A stretch of DNA of 64,000 bases from Cyclobacteriaceae bacterium (GCA_025808415.1 CP075525.1:310001-374000), one strand, 5' to 3'; positions 46,058 to 56,086 are shown, counted from the first letter of the stretch. The notes: generated by a model not told the origin, from the sequence alone. Numbers and translations: made by a program.

Positions 46058-47170
46058 ATGAAATTTTCTGTATACAGTATCCTCTTTACCTTTTTGATTT
46101 CCTTTTCGGTATCAGCGCAGGATGCGCAACTGGAGAGCGCCAGGAAAAAACTATCGGCTAAAGATTACACCGGTGCGAAAGCTGATCTCTCCAAACTGCT
46201 GGATGCCCAACCCAAAAACAAAATAGCGTTCCGGCTACGCGGAGAAGCCCGCATGGGACTGGAAGATTTTTATGGAGCCATTGCCGACCTCACCTTTGCG
46301 TTGGAAATTGATTCAACCTATGCCGAGGCTTACAACTACAGGGGTGAAGCCAAGGTGGCGCTGGGTGATGATGAAAGCGCCATACGCGATTTTGATAAGG
46401 CCATAAAATTCAATGCAAAGTACATTAGTGCGTACACCAACCGTGGCTTTGCCAAGTACAACCTGGAGGATTTGACCGGTGCCTATTTTGATTTTTCAAA
46501 AGCGCTGGAACTGGGCCCGCCCGATGCCGACAAGTTTTTTAACCGGGGTGTTGTTAAAGCGGAACTGGGTGAATTCATAAGCGCTATTGACGACTACACC
46601 AAGGCCATTGAACTGGATAAGACTGATGCCGCCCTTTATAATTATCGGGGTGTAGCTTACTATAACATCACCGATTTTAACAAAGCCATTGCTGATTACG
46701 ACATGGCCATTAAGCTTGACGCGAAAGATCCATTGAAGTACGAGAACCGGGCCTTGGCAAAAAGTGCTAAGGAAGATTTTAAAGGCGCCCTGGAAGATTA
46801 TAACAAAGCCATAGAACTTAACCCTGATGATCCTGAAACCTATAACCTTCGTGGGGTAGTGAAATTCAGCATGGATGAAAACGATGGTGCCATTGAAGAT
46901 TACACCAAAGCCATTGCGCTTGACCCTACTAATCCGGTATATTATGATAACCGGGCGTTGAGTCGCACCGAAAAAGCAGATTACACAGGAGCCATAGAAG
47001 ATTATACTTCATCTATTGAATTGTATCCCACCGATCCGGAAACGTTTTACCAGCGTGGGTTAGTGAAGTTGCAGATGGGCAATAAGTATGATGCCTGCCT
47101 GGATTTTAAAACCGCTGAAGATTTAGGTTCGCCCGATGCACGTGCAGCCATAAAGAAGAATTGTAAGTAA
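46058..47170 (+). CDS. Secreted TPR-repeat protein
   Basis: The protein has a signal peptide (MKFSVYSILFTFLISFSVSAQ) and is built of about ten tetratricopeptide repeats covering residues 20-350. Repeat units show the W/L-G-Y-A-F-A-P pattern, with ends such as AIELNPDDPETYNLRG and AIALDPTNPVYYDNRA. Such arrays bind partners but give no enzyme. ATG at 46058 is preferred for the signal peptide over the one at 46052. The stop codon overlaps the start of the lipid kinase by one base (TAATG), suggesting translational coupling. Confidence 0.9.
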   Translation: MKFSVYSILFTFLISFSVSAQDAQLESARKKLSAKDYTGAKADLSKLLDAQPKNKIAFRLRGEARMGLEDFYGAIADLTFALEIDSTYAEAYNYRGEAKVALGDDESAIRDFDKAIKFNAKYISAYTNRGFAKYNLEDLTGAYFDFSKALELGPPDADKFFNRGVVKAELGEFISAIDDYTKAIELDKTDAALYNYRGVAYYNITDFNKAIADYDMAIKLDAKDPLKYENRALAKSAKEDFKGALEDYNKAIELNPDDPETYNLRGVVKFSMDENDGAIEDYTKAIALDPTNPVYYDNRALSRTEKADYTGAIEDYTSSIELYPTDPETFYQRGLVKLQMGNKYDACLDFKTAEDLGSPDARAAIKKNCK

Positions 47171-48135
47171 TGGCAACAGGTGGTGCAGACACTTCTTCTG
47201 ATTCTCTTTCCAAGGAGGATAAGGAGGGAGCAAAGTCAGTATGCATCATTCTCAACGGCATCTCCCTCAAGAAGAAATATTTCTATTCTAAAATACTTCC
47301 TGCCTTAAAAAAGGTAGCGAATGTGGAGGTACACGAAACGCGTTCTAAGAATGATGCTGTGCAGTTGGCCGGCAAGGCGTTGCATCAACACTACGATGCC
47401 ATCCTTGCAGCCGGTGGAGATGGCACCTTACACCAGGTGTTGAATGGTATGCTGCTACATCACGAAACCACAAAGGATCTTCCGTTGCTGGGATTAATTC
47501 CCTTGGGATCGGGTAATGATTTTGCAAGGACTATGAATATTTCAAACAGGCCTGAAGCTCTAGAAGAAATACTAAAACGGTTTTCAGGTAAGTCAATTGA
47601 CATTGGAAAGATTACATTTCCTGATAAGTCCGAACTTCCTCCTCGCTACTTTATCAACATAGCTGATGTGGGCATGGGCCCCATTGTAGTGGAGCGGTTG
47701 CTCAACAGCGGAAGGGCTTTCGGATCGTTGATAGCCTATTACGCTGCCATCGTTAAAACCTTTTTCACGTATAGTCCCGAAGAAATTACCCTACAAACCC
47801 CATTATGGAAATGGAGTGGCGCAATACGCTCGGTAGCGGTAGCCAACGGCAAATTTTTTGGCAACGGTATTGGCATTGCTCCCGATGCCGTGGTGGATGA
47901 TGGGAAATTTTCGTGCTTCATTGCCGGCAAGGTTTCGGTGCTGGATTTTATTATTCAAAACGGAAGGTTGCGCAGTGGCAAGCGGGCCATTCATGATGAT
48001 ATCGAATACCGCGAAGCCAACGAGGTAACTATTACTGCTAAGAAGGTGTTACCCATTGAGGCGGACGGAGAATTAGTTGGAAAACTGCCTGTACACATCA
48101 CCATGTTACCGAAGCGACTAAAGTTTTTGTGTTAG
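47170..48135 (+). CDS. Diacylglycerol kinase family lipid kinase (YegS/BmrU-type)
   Basis: The 321-residue protein has the DAG kinase catalytic domain with the nucleotide motif GGDGTLHQVLNG (about 80-91), PLGSGNDFART, and the C-terminal beta-sandwich with GIGIAPDAVVDDGKF and VLPIEADGELVG. Enzymes of this kind phosphorylate diacylglycerol, ceramide or related lipids at the membrane. In Bacteroidota a sphingolipid role is possible but not shown. Translation is coupled to the TPR gene. Confidence 0.92.
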   Translation: MATGGADTSSDSLSKEDKEGAKSVCIILNGISLKKKYFYSKILPALKKVANVEVHETRSKNDAVQLAGKALHQHYDAILAAGGDGTLHQVLNGMLLHHETTKDLPLLGLIPLGSGNDFARTMNISNRPEALEEILKRFSGKSIDIGKITFPDKSELPPRYFINIADVGMGPIVVERLLNSGRAFGSLIAYYAAIVKTFFTYSPEEITLQTPLWKWSGAIRSVAVANGKFFGNGIGIAPDAVVDDGKFSCFIAGKVSVLDFIIQNGRLRSGKRAIHDDIEYREANEVTITAKKVLPIEADGELVGKLPVHITMLPKRLKFLC

Positions 48136-48140
48136 AAAAA

Positions 48141-48170
48141 GAAAGCCTCCGATTTTGACGGAGGCTTCCC
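48141..48170. terminator. Intrinsic hairpin between lipid kinase and DUF5684 gene
   Basis: AAGCCTCCG (48143-48151) pairs with CGGAGGCTT (48159-48167). The minus strand has a T-rich run after it (TTTCTTTTTC), so termination of the DUF5684 gene is likely; the plus strand has a weaker tail. Confidence 0.7.
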
Positions 48171-48193
48171 TATTTAGCAGAACAGTTTTTATC

Positions 48194-48568
48194 TTAACCT
48201 TTAGGCGGACCAACATATTTGGCATCACCAAAAGCAAGTATTGGTAATGCAATGAATCCTAAAAGAAGAAGGAAAATTGTCCAACCGATGTCTTTACCGA
48301 ATGATTTTGCGAACAGATGTACCAGGTAAATCAAAACGAAAAAGTTAACAATGGGTATGAAGATTAAAATGATCCACCAAACGGGCTTTCCTACTATTTC
48401 GAGAAAGACAATAAAATTGTAGATCGGAATAATGGCAGCCCAGCCGGGCTTACCAGCTTTTTCAAAAATCTTCCAGTAGCATACCATGAAGAAAATAAAT
48501 ACGGCAATGTAAATAATACCGATCATCCCGAATATTCCGGAGGCGGCACCGTTGTCATAAGCGTCCAT
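48194..48568 (-). CDS. DUF5684 membrane protein
   Basis: The 124-residue protein has four hydrophobic segments and the repeated DUF5684 features FEKAGKPGWAAIIPIYNFIV and GKPVWWIILIFIPIVNFFV, ending in FGKDIGWTIFLLLLG. The family is found alone or joined to signal peptidase; its role is unknown. It stands alone between two gene ends. Confidence 0.88.
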   Translation of the reverse strand: MDAYDNGAASGIFGMIGIIYIAVFIFFMVCYWKIFEKAGKPGWAAIIPIYNFIVFLEIVGKPVWWIILIFIPIVNFFVLIYLVHLFAKSFGKDIGWTIFLLLLGFIALPILAFGDAKYVGPPKG

Positions 48569-48681
48569 AATTGATAGGGTTTGGTTTGTGTGTTAAATAT
48601 AATAAAAAACCAAAAGGCACCACTGTCCTAAAACCTTTTCTTCCTCGGTATCAACCCCTACCTTGAGTAAAATTTAAGCAG

Positions 48682-49203
48682 ATGAACGCATCGGTCAAGT
48701 CAGTTTTTCAGGAGTTGGAGCAACAGCTCGAAGCACTTCTTTCTTTGGTAAAAAATCTTCCGGAGGAAAAGTATAATACATCAGCCTTTCCGGGCAAGTG
48801 GTCCATCAGCCAGATACTAACACATCTGCTCACCTCTGAAAAACTTTCATTGGCTTATATTAAAAAGAAAGCGCAGGGGATTGATGCGGTTAAAAACTCT
48901 GGCCTTGTAGAAACTTTGCGACTGTGGTTGTTGATCATCTCGCAACGCATACCGCTAAAGTATAAAGCACCAAAAGTAATGGTTGATAATACACCTCCGG
49001 CCATGCCTTTACCCAAGCTTATTGAAGAATGGTCGATTGTTCGTAATGAGCTTAAACAGTTTTTGGAGAACATGGAGGATAAACATGTTCGCAAGGTAAT
49101 TTACAAGCACCCCTTAGCGGGCCGGCTGGATGTTCGGCAAACCATGATCTTCTTTCGCGAGCATATTATTCATCATACACCCCAGATCAAACGTCAGCTC
49201 TAA
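48682..49203 (+). CDS. DinB-family four-helix-bundle protein
   Basis: The 173-residue protein has the DinB/YfiT pattern: FPGKWSISQILTHLLTSE with a histidine (about residue 47) and a C-terminal FFREHIIHHTPQIKRQL with further histidines, which together form the metal site. Members include bacillithiol S-transferases and unknown enzymes. No thiol pathway gene is near, so a precise role cannot be given. Confidence 0.83.
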   Translation: MNASVKSVFQELEQQLEALLSLVKNLPEEKYNTSAFPGKWSISQILTHLLTSEKLSLAYIKKKAQGIDAVKNSGLVETLRLWLLIISQRIPLKYKAPKVMVDNTPPAMPLPKLIEEWSIVRNELKQFLENMEDKHVRKVIYKHPLAGRLDVRQTMIFFREHIIHHTPQIKRQL

Positions 49204-49286
49204 CACGTTGGTAAGTTGCGTTGGTATAAATCCTGCGCATTATGTTGATATACTTTTCTATCTTTTCGCATTAACTATTCTCACTT

Positions 49287-51821
49287 ATGAAAAAGCATTT
49301 TGTCCTGGCCTTACTTCTTGTTTCCTGCCTGGTAGCCGTTGCCCAGCAACAGTTGCTACCACCTAATCAGTTTTTGGGATATGAACTTGGCGAGCGCTTT
49401 ACCCGTCATCACCGCGTAGTAGAGTATTTTCAACACGTTGCCAGTGCCGTTCCTACTATTGAATTGTATAAGTATGGCGAAACATATGAATACCGCCCAC
49501 TGGTGTATGCCGTTATTGCATCAACCGAAAATTATGCCCGGCTGGAACAAATCCGGCTGGACAACCTGAGACGAACCGGGTTAGCTGAAGGTACGCCTTC
49601 CACCAAAGTAGCCATTGTGTGGCTGAGCTATAACGTTCATGGTAATGAGGCCAGCTCGTTGGAAGCTTGCATGCAAACATTGTATGAGTTGGCCGACCCG
49701 AACAATGCAAAATCAAGAGAGTGGTTAAAGAATACAGTGGTAATCATCGACCCGTGCATCAATCCCGATGGGCGCGACCGGTATGCAAACTTTTATAACC
49801 AATACGGTAATCGTCCGGCTAATTCCAGTGGCGATGCACGCGAACACCGCGAGCCGTGGCCCGGTGGACGAAGCAATCATTACTGGTTCGACTTAAACCG
49901 CGATTGGGCATGGCTTACGCAGATTGAATCGCAGCAGCGTGTAAAAATTTATAATCAATGGATGCCCCATGTGCATGTTGATTTTCACGAACAAGGATAT
50001 AACAACCCGTATTACTTTGCGCCTGCTGCAGAACCCTATCATGAAGTGATTACCCCGTGGCAGCGCGAATTCCAGGTTACCATCGGTAAAAACCATGCAA
50101 AGTATTTCGATCAGCAAGGTTGGCTGTATTTTACCAAAGAAGTGTTTGACTTGTATTACCCTAGTTATGGCGATACCTACCCTACGTACAATGGGGCCAT
50201 AGGCATGACCTATGAGCAAGCCGGAGGTGGTTTTGGCGGATTATCCATTACCACCCGCGAGGGTGATCCGTTAACCTTAAAAGACAGGCTCACGCATCAT
50301 CACACTACCGGAATCTCCACGGTTGAAGTAACGTCTGTTAATGCTACCCGCGTGGTGGATGAATTTGAAAAATATTTCAGGGAGAACAATTCCAGTCCAT
50401 CATCGCCCTATAAAACCTATGTGATCAAAGGCGATAATAATCCTGATAAAATTCAACGCCTTGCTTCATGGATGGATGCCCATGGCATTAAGTACGGTCA
50501 TCCATCTGCCGGAAAGGCAACACGAGGTTTTGATTACACTTCACAGGCCACCCAAAGTTTCAACGTAAGCACGGAGGATATTGTAATTAATATCTTTCAA
50601 CCGAAGTCAAGATTTATTACCACGTTGTTTGAACCACAATCCAAACTCCCTGACTCCGTAACATACGATATTACTGCGTGGAATTTAATGTACGCTTACG
50701 GGTTGAAAGGATATGCACTGAATGAACGCATCAATCCCGGAAAAAATTATGTGGCGAAAGAGGCGGCCAATACGCCAGTCAATCAAAAACCGTATGCCTA
50801 TATCTTCCGCTACCAGAGTCTGGCCGATGTTGAATTTTTATGTGCCCTGATGAATAACGGAGTTAAGGTGCGTTCATCGTTAAAGCCTTTCAAAGTAAAC
50901 GGTGAGAGTTTTGACGCGGGCTCGCTCGTTGTTACGCAGCGAAACAATGAAGGAATTCCAAATTTCGATCAGCTTGTTCAGTCGCTTGCGCGCGCAAAAA
51001 ACAGAAAGTGGTTTGCGGCAAGCACAGGCTTTGTCGATAGCGGAAAAGATTTCGGATCAGGCTATGTAAATTATTTGAAAGCCCCCCGCATAGCGGCATT
51101 GGTGGGCGATCAAACCTCATCGTTATCGGCTGGCGCTACGTGGCATTTCTTTGAGCAGGAGTTAAAATATCCCATCACGCAAATCGGTACCGATTATTTT
51201 AATTCGATAGAACTTAGAAATTATGATGTGTTGCTGGTGCCGGAAGGCCGTTACCGGATGTTTAATGAAGAAACATTAAAGTCGGTGCAGGATTGGGTTT
51301 CCAATGGCGGACGATTGATTCTTGTTTCCGGGGCACTAAATGCTTTTGCCGATAAAAATGGTTTTGCGTTGAAGAAGTATGCCACCGAAGAGGCAAAAAA
51401 AGAAGCTGAAAAGAAGGACAAGGAAGAGCAAACCAAAGATGTATTGATGCCATACGATGCCGCAGAACGCAAGGCCATATCACAATCTATTTCAGGGGCT
51501 ATTTACAAGATCACACTGGATAAAACCCATCCGCTAGCCTTTGGGTTGGGAGATACATATTACACCCTTAAAACAAACGAGTTGTACTTTGACTATTTAC
51601 AAGGCGGCTGGAACGTTGGCGTAATAAAAGGCAAAGCAAAACCGGTGCAGGGATTTGCCGGCCACAAAATCAACAAGAAAATGGACAACAGTTTTGTGTT
51701 TGGTGTGGAAGATAAAGGCCGCGGACAGATTGTTTACTTTGTTGATGATCCGCTGTTCCGTAATTTCTGGGAGAATGGTAAGATGTTATTCGCGAATGCG
51801 GTGTTTATGGTGGGGCAATAG
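49287..51821 (+). CDS. Secreted M14-type zinc carboxypeptidase
   Basis: The 844-residue protein has a signal peptide (MKKHFVLALLLVSCLVAVAQ), an M14 catalytic domain with HxxE zinc ligands H118 and E121 (NVHGNEASS), the third ligand in MPHVHVDFHEQGYN (about 228-235), the INPDGRDRY substrate loop and the catalytic glutamate in MTYEQAGGG. A long C-terminal region (about 400-840) includes a Rossmann-like piece (GGRLILVSGAL). It is probably a periplasmic or secreted peptidase. No T9SS tail is visible. Confidence 0.9.
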   Translation: MKKHFVLALLLVSCLVAVAQQQLLPPNQFLGYELGERFTRHHRVVEYFQHVASAVPTIELYKYGETYEYRPLVYAVIASTENYARLEQIRLDNLRRTGLAEGTPSTKVAIVWLSYNVHGNEASSLEACMQTLYELADPNNAKSREWLKNTVVIIDPCINPDGRDRYANFYNQYGNRPANSSGDAREHREPWPGGRSNHYWFDLNRDWAWLTQIESQQRVKIYNQWMPHVHVDFHEQGYNNPYYFAPAAEPYHEVITPWQREFQVTIGKNHAKYFDQQGWLYFTKEVFDLYYPSYGDTYPTYNGAIGMTYEQAGGGFGGLSITTREGDPLTLKDRLTHHHTTGISTVEVTSVNATRVVDEFEKYFRENNSSPSSPYKTYVIKGDNNPDKIQRLASWMDAHGIKYGHPSAGKATRGFDYTSQATQSFNVSTEDIVINIFQPKSRFITTLFEPQSKLPDSVTYDITAWNLMYAYGLKGYALNERINPGKNYVAKEAANTPVNQKPYAYIFRYQSLADVEFLCALMNNGVKVRSSLKPFKVNGESFDAGSLVVTQRNNEGIPNFDQLVQSLARAKNRKWFAASTGFVDSGKDFGSGYVNYLKAPRIAALVGDQTSSLSAGATWHFFEQELKYPITQIGTDYFNSIELRNYDVLLVPEGRYRMFNEETLKSVQDWVSNGGRLILVSGALNAFADKNGFALKKYATEEAKKEAEKKDKEEQTKDVLMPYDAAERKAISQSISGAIYKITLDKTHPLAFGLGDTYYTLKTNELYFDYLQGGWNVGVIKGKAKPVQGFAGHKINKKMDNSFVFGVEDKGRGQIVYFVDDPLFRNFWENGKMLFANAVFMVGQ

Positions 51822-51830
51822 ATTCTAAAA

Positions 51831-51884
51831 TCAAGATTCAAAATTTAAGATAAGGAAATACCAATCTTGAATTTTGAATCTTGA
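51831..51884. repeat. 21-bp inverted repeat between the M14 and tpx genes
   Basis: TCAAGATTCAAAATTTAAGAT (51831-51851) pairs with 51864-51884 with one G-T wobble and a 12-base loop. The two convergent genes lie on either side, so it may end both transcripts, although no T-run follows on the plus strand. The words TCAAGATTC and TTGAATTTTGAATC belong to a type of AT-rich repeat common in Bacteroidota intergenes. Confidence 0.6.
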
Positions 51885-51893
51885 ATTAAAAAA

Positions 51894-52391
51894 TCAAAGC
51901 GCTGCCAATGCTGCGTCATAATTGGGTTCCTGGCCTATTGCAGGAACCAGTTCTGTATATTTTACTTTACCCGTGCTGTCGATTACTATTACGGCACGGG
52001 CGAGAAGGCCCGCAAAACCTCCGTCAATCAGTTCCACACCGTAAGCCGTAGAAAAGCCGCGGTTCCTGAAATCCGTAGCGGTTAATACATTGGTAATGCC
52101 TTCAGCACCACAAAAGCGCTTCATGGCAAAGGGCAGGTCTTTTGACACGCACAATACTGTGGTGTTGTGCAAACCGGCCGCGCGCTTGTTGAACTCACGA
52201 ACAGAATTTGCACACACTCCCGTGTCGATGGATGGAAAAATGTTAAGGACAAGATTTTTTCCGGAAAACTGATTTAAGGTTACTTCTTTCATATCGCTGC
52301 CGGTAAGTATAAAATCCGGAGCGGCAGATCCTACTTTAGGTAAATCACCTGCGGTGTTTACTACATTTTCGCCAAGCTTGGTCTGTGCCAT
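51894..52391 (-). CDS. tpx: Thiol peroxidase
   Basis: Tpx is an atypical two-cysteine peroxiredoxin that reduces hydroperoxides with thioredoxin. The peroxidatic cysteine is C60 (PSIDTGVCANS) and the resolving cysteine C94 (KRFCGAEG), with the threonine T57 of the TxxC motif. The length of 165 residues is exact for Tpx. Confidence 0.96.
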   Translation of the reverse strand: MAQTKLGENVVNTAGDLPKVGSAAPDFILTGSDMKEVTLNQFSGKNLVLNIFPSIDTGVCANSVREFNKRAAGLHNTTVLCVSKDLPFAMKRFCGAEGITNVLTATDFRNRGFSTAYGVELIDGGFAGLLARAVIVIDSTGKVKYTELVPAIGQEPNYDAALAAL

Positions 52392-52619
52392 AATCAGGGG
52401 TTTAATAAGTTAAATGTTATTAATAATTACCTTCCTCTAACAATAGTTTCTTCCGATAGTTAAACAAGACTTAAACATAGTTAACATTAGTTTTTTGACC
52501 AACAGGTTCTCTGCTAATCGTACGGGATCGATTAAAGTGATCATGATTGGTAGAAGAGGAACAATTTTCAAAACTGGCAGATTACTTGTATTTTCAAAGC
52601 TCACCTTCCATCGTTTCTT
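52392..52619. other. Intergenic region upstream of tpx and the Calx-beta lipoprotein
   Basis: The gap is 228 bases long and AT-rich. It presumably holds the two divergent promoters. On the plus strand a loose -7-like TATTTTCA occurs about 30 bases before the ATG at 52620. I see no RNA gene or repeat. Confidence 0.4.
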
Positions 52620-53504
52620 ATGAAAAAGTTGTTGAGTGCCTTATTTACCATGCTTATTTTTTCATCGCTATTTCTAACTGGTTGTGGTGATGATGAGAAT
52701 ACCCCCAAGATTGATTTTCAATCAGAAACTTCAACGGTAACCGAAGGGGCCACTTCAACAGTGCAGTTCAGCTCTTCCGTGCCCAGTGGCATTGTGCCTA
52801 ATATTACGTTAGGCGGAACAGCGACCCAGGGAACAGATTATACTTTTACGATAAGTTCAACCGGAATTTCCTTTACCATTCTTGACGATCAGTTTTACGA
52901 TCCTTCCGAGACAATTATTGTAACCCTTACAGGTTTTGACGGCAACGCGGCAGTAGGCACAAAAGCGGTGCACACCATTACCATTAACGATATAGATCAC
53001 ACGGCCAGTCCGGGCCTGAAAATCAACCTGTCGTGGAATGCCGGTGGTGGCTCACCGGGCAATGTAGACATGGATTTATTCCTGTGGTACGAGACCTCAC
53101 CGGGTTCCGATGACTTTGAATTTGTTGATGGTGCCTTTTCCATTGGGACTACTTTTGAAGAGATTTTTTTACCGTCCAATAACAACACCCTTTACCCGAA
53201 CGGCATATACGGATTGGGGTATAATTATTACGAGGGCACTTCTAACAACCTGGCTGTTCGTGCAGATTTCAGGTCCTTCGGTGGAAATATTAATGGTACC
53301 TCAAACCGCGCATTTTATACAGCCATATACACGTTGGCTAACATAAACCCCTGGGAGGATACCGATGAATTTTACATCGTTCAGGTATTTGAAAAGGCCG
53401 GGACAAACTTTATCAACTTTTCGCCCATTGACGTTCCGCTAACGGGCAGCCGCGCAAAGGAAATACGCCAAGCCCGCGAAAAATTTAAAGCAAAACGGAA
53501 CTGA
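52620..53504 (+). CDS. Calx-beta-like domain lipoprotein
   Basis: The 294-residue protein has a lipoprotein signal ending LFLTGC, then a Calx-beta-type domain (about 28-120) with TVTEGATSTVQFSSSVP, GTATQGTDYTF and FYDPSETIIVTLTGF. The second half (about 125-275) is an unrecognised beta-rich domain with aspartate-rich NVDMDLFLWYE. A short basic tail ends the protein. Calx-beta domains bind calcium and are common in surface adhesins. It lies 12 bases from the convergent metalloprotease stop. Confidence 0.82.
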   Translation: MKKLLSALFTMLIFSSLFLTGCGDDENTPKIDFQSETSTVTEGATSTVQFSSSVPSGIVPNITLGGTATQGTDYTFTISSTGISFTILDDQFYDPSETIIVTLTGFDGNAAVGTKAVHTITINDIDHTASPGLKINLSWNAGGGSPGNVDMDLFLWYETSPGSDDFEFVDGAFSIGTTFEEIFLPSNNNTLYPNGIYGLGYNYYEGTSNNLAVRADFRSFGGNINGTSNRAFYTAIYTLANINPWEDTDEFYIVQVFEKAGTNFINFSPIDVPLTGSRAKEIRQAREKFKAKRN

Positions 53505-53516
53505 CGGTTTCTTAGC

Positions 53517-55988
53517 TTACCAACGGCAATAATCTTCCTGCTGCCCTATGGGCTGCCCCGGTGGTGGTGTTAGTAAATTTTCGGCTTCGTACTTCTCCGG
53601 ATTTTCACGAAACACCTGAATTAAGCTTAATGCATAGGCATAATGCGCTTTCCAACTTTCGTTGGATGTAGCTTTTACTTTTTCCGTTAGCCATGTTTTT
53701 AACTGATCGATTTTTAAGGAAGCAATGGCCCTCGCCTGTGCCGAGGCATTTTGATTATTGTTGAGTTTGATCAGATTATTCAGCACACTATGGTTAACCG
53801 TCATTTGCAACAAGCCCTCGTAGCCGGATTTGTTTGCGCTCTTAAAGGTGGTGTTGATGATTTTATCAATCACATTTTCCAATGAGGGCTGCTGATTGTA
53901 CAGGGCATTATGTTGAACTAATCGTGTTGCACGGGCGGGATGAAAGATCAATCCAAACACCATGTCGGAAGCACTCTCTGCATAGGCCAACGGATCAAAC
54001 ACTAGATCGGTGCGGGTGCGCATTACTTCCCGTGTTCGTGGGTAGCCTGTTGGATGAGGAGGGATGTTTTTGATTAAATCTGCCGGTAGCGAAAGGGCTT
54101 GCGGTGCGACAGTATTAAGTAATGCGTCCAATGCTTTTTGTTGCTGTGCCGGAGAAACCATTTCGGTTACCGGTTGTCCATCTCCGCGCAGTGCATAGCG
54201 ATAATTTAATCCTCCAATAATTTTTGAGGTGGCTTCTGTTTGATAGCGGTGAAAAAAGTAGATGGGGACAAGCGCTTCTTCCAATAAGGCCATCGGTGTT
54301 CCTTCGCGTATATTTTTCTCGCCAAAGTTTTTGAGTGCCAGCGTTCGCACCTGCATCACCCGGTTTAATTCATCGGCTGCATCTTTTCCATTATCCCACA
54401 AATGTGCAAACGGGTGGGCACCACCGGTTGGCCGTGCATCCTGATCGGATAAAAAAGTAAGCCCCTGCTTTAGCCCATCCTGGATAATTTTTTCCAGTGC
54501 AGCCTCTTCATCCGTCCCTTCCGGGAAATGCGAATAACCATACATCACGGCCACTTTATCCCATGCCCCGATTTTATCATCGTAAGCTTTGCTCAAATCA
54601 ATCTTACCATCTTTAAGGGTGGCAATAGGATGCGGATAGTCCATTACCGAAGCAAGGTTTTCGGTGCTGGAGGCATAGCTATGGGCAATACCAATGGTGT
54701 GACCAACTTCATGGGCAGAAAGCTGGCGCAGGCGGGCCAGCGCCATTTGCTGCATCTCAGGCGGAACGGTGCGGCCATCGGCATAGGGAGCCAGCAGTCC
54801 TTCGGCAATCAAGAAATCCTGACGCACGCGAAGTGAACCCAGCGACACATGGCCTTTAATGATTTCACCGGTGCGCGGATCGCTCACGGATGCGCCATAC
54901 GACCAGCCTCGTGTGGAGCGGTGCACCCATTGAATAACATTGTAGCGCACATCCATCGGGTCGGCATCTTCGGGCATCATTTCAACCCGAAAAGCATTAA
55001 TGAACCCGGCCGCTTCAAACGCCTGGTTCCACCAACGGGCGCCATCCAGCAACGCTGAGCGAATAGGTTCAGGTGTGCCACGATCGAGGTAGTATACAAT
55101 GGGCTTAACCGGATCGCTGATGGTGGCCGAAGGGTCTTTCTTTTCCAGCCGGTGACGGTTGATGAAACGCTTTTCAATCGGCTCATGGATGGGCGTGGCG
55201 TAGTCATAAAAAGAAGTGCCGAAGTATCCTGCCCGCGGATCGAATTTGCGTGGCTTGTAGTTGCTATCGGGTAACTGCACAAACGAGTGATGTTGCCGCA
55301 CGGTAACGCTGTTGGGTGTGGGTGTTACACTGCGAATGTAACCACCGGTAGCCTGACCGGTGAAGGTGAGCGTTACTTCAACTTCGGTGTTTTGTGGAAA
55401 ATTTTTTGTGCGGGGTAGATAAAATGCTGACCGCGATTTGTCCAACGAATAATTTCCTTGTTGTTGACTTCGCAGTCTTCCGATTACATCGTGAGCATCC
55501 TGTAAATAAAAGTCTGTTGCATCAACCAGCACCTTGTCTTTTTCTTCTGCGGTAACCGGAAAGCCCCACAATACGGATTGTGCAAAGGCTTGTTCTACTG
55601 CGTTGCGTTCATCCACATTAGCAGTGATCGCGCGAAAGCGATAGTTGGGTTGAATCATTAAAACTTTTGGTCCCCTGCGTTCGAACTTTACAATGCGTTC
55701 ATCGCCAAGTTGGCCGCGATCCAGCCCAATGTCGTTTGAGCCTATGCCGGCTGGTAGCGAGTTTACGTACAGGAATTCGGTATCAAACTTATCAATGACT
55801 AAAAAGATTTTATCCTGCTTTTCATCGTAGTAAAAATCGAAGTAGCCCGGGTTGTGCTTCATACCTGATACTTTGGCGGCAATGCCGGTGGCTTGTGGCG
55901 TAGGAGCAGGTTGTGTTTCGTTTTTCTTTTTCTGGGCAAAGGCTACGGAGAGAACAAAAACAAAAGGGAAAAGCAGTAATTTTTTCAT
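53517..55988 (-). CDS. Metzincin-type zinc metalloprotease (DUF5117/DUF4953-like)
   Basis: The 823-residue protein has a signal peptide and, in order, a short linker, an N-terminal DUF5117-like domain and a catalytic domain with the full metzincin motif HEVGHTIGIAH (H426-H436) and a Met-turn SVMDYP (about 446-451). Residues around KPIVYYLDRGTPEPIRSALLDGARWWNQAFEAAGF look like the substrate-side helix of this family. Such large proteases are common in Bacteroidota and act in the periplasm or at the surface. There is no T9SS tail. It is convergent with the Calx-beta lipoprotein gene. Confidence 0.9.
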   Translation of the reverse strand: MKKLLLFPFVFVLSVAFAQKKKNETQPAPTPQATGIAAKVSGMKHNPGYFDFYYDEKQDKIFLVIDKFDTEFLYVNSLPAGIGSNDIGLDRGQLGDERIVKFERRGPKVLMIQPNYRFRAITANVDERNAVEQAFAQSVLWGFPVTAEEKDKVLVDATDFYLQDAHDVIGRLRSQQQGNYSLDKSRSAFYLPRTKNFPQNTEVEVTLTFTGQATGGYIRSVTPTPNSVTVRQHHSFVQLPDSNYKPRKFDPRAGYFGTSFYDYATPIHEPIEKRFINRHRLEKKDPSATISDPVKPIVYYLDRGTPEPIRSALLDGARWWNQAFEAAGFINAFRVEMMPEDADPMDVRYNVIQWVHRSTRGWSYGASVSDPRTGEIIKGHVSLGSLRVRQDFLIAEGLLAPYADGRTVPPEMQQMALARLRQLSAHEVGHTIGIAHSYASSTENLASVMDYPHPIATLKDGKIDLSKAYDDKIGAWDKVAVMYGYSHFPEGTDEEAALEKIIQDGLKQGLTFLSDQDARPTGGAHPFAHLWDNGKDAADELNRVMQVRTLALKNFGEKNIREGTPMALLEEALVPIYFFHRYQTEATSKIIGGLNYRYALRGDGQPVTEMVSPAQQQKALDALLNTVAPQALSLPADLIKNIPPHPTGYPRTREVMRTRTDLVFDPLAYAESASDMVFGLIFHPARATRLVQHNALYNQQPSLENVIDKIINTTFKSANKSGYEGLLQMTVNHSVLNNLIKLNNNQNASAQARAIASLKIDQLKTWLTEKVKATSNESWKAHYAYALSLIQVFRENPEKYEAENLLTPPPGQPIGQQEDYCRW

Positions 55989-56086
55989 GATGGAGTTTTA
56001 AGACCTTAGAAAACTACTAAGAATTACAGGCACTCCAAAACCATGTTACAGCAGTGGGCATAAGGTTTTTTTATACCTTGGCAGAT

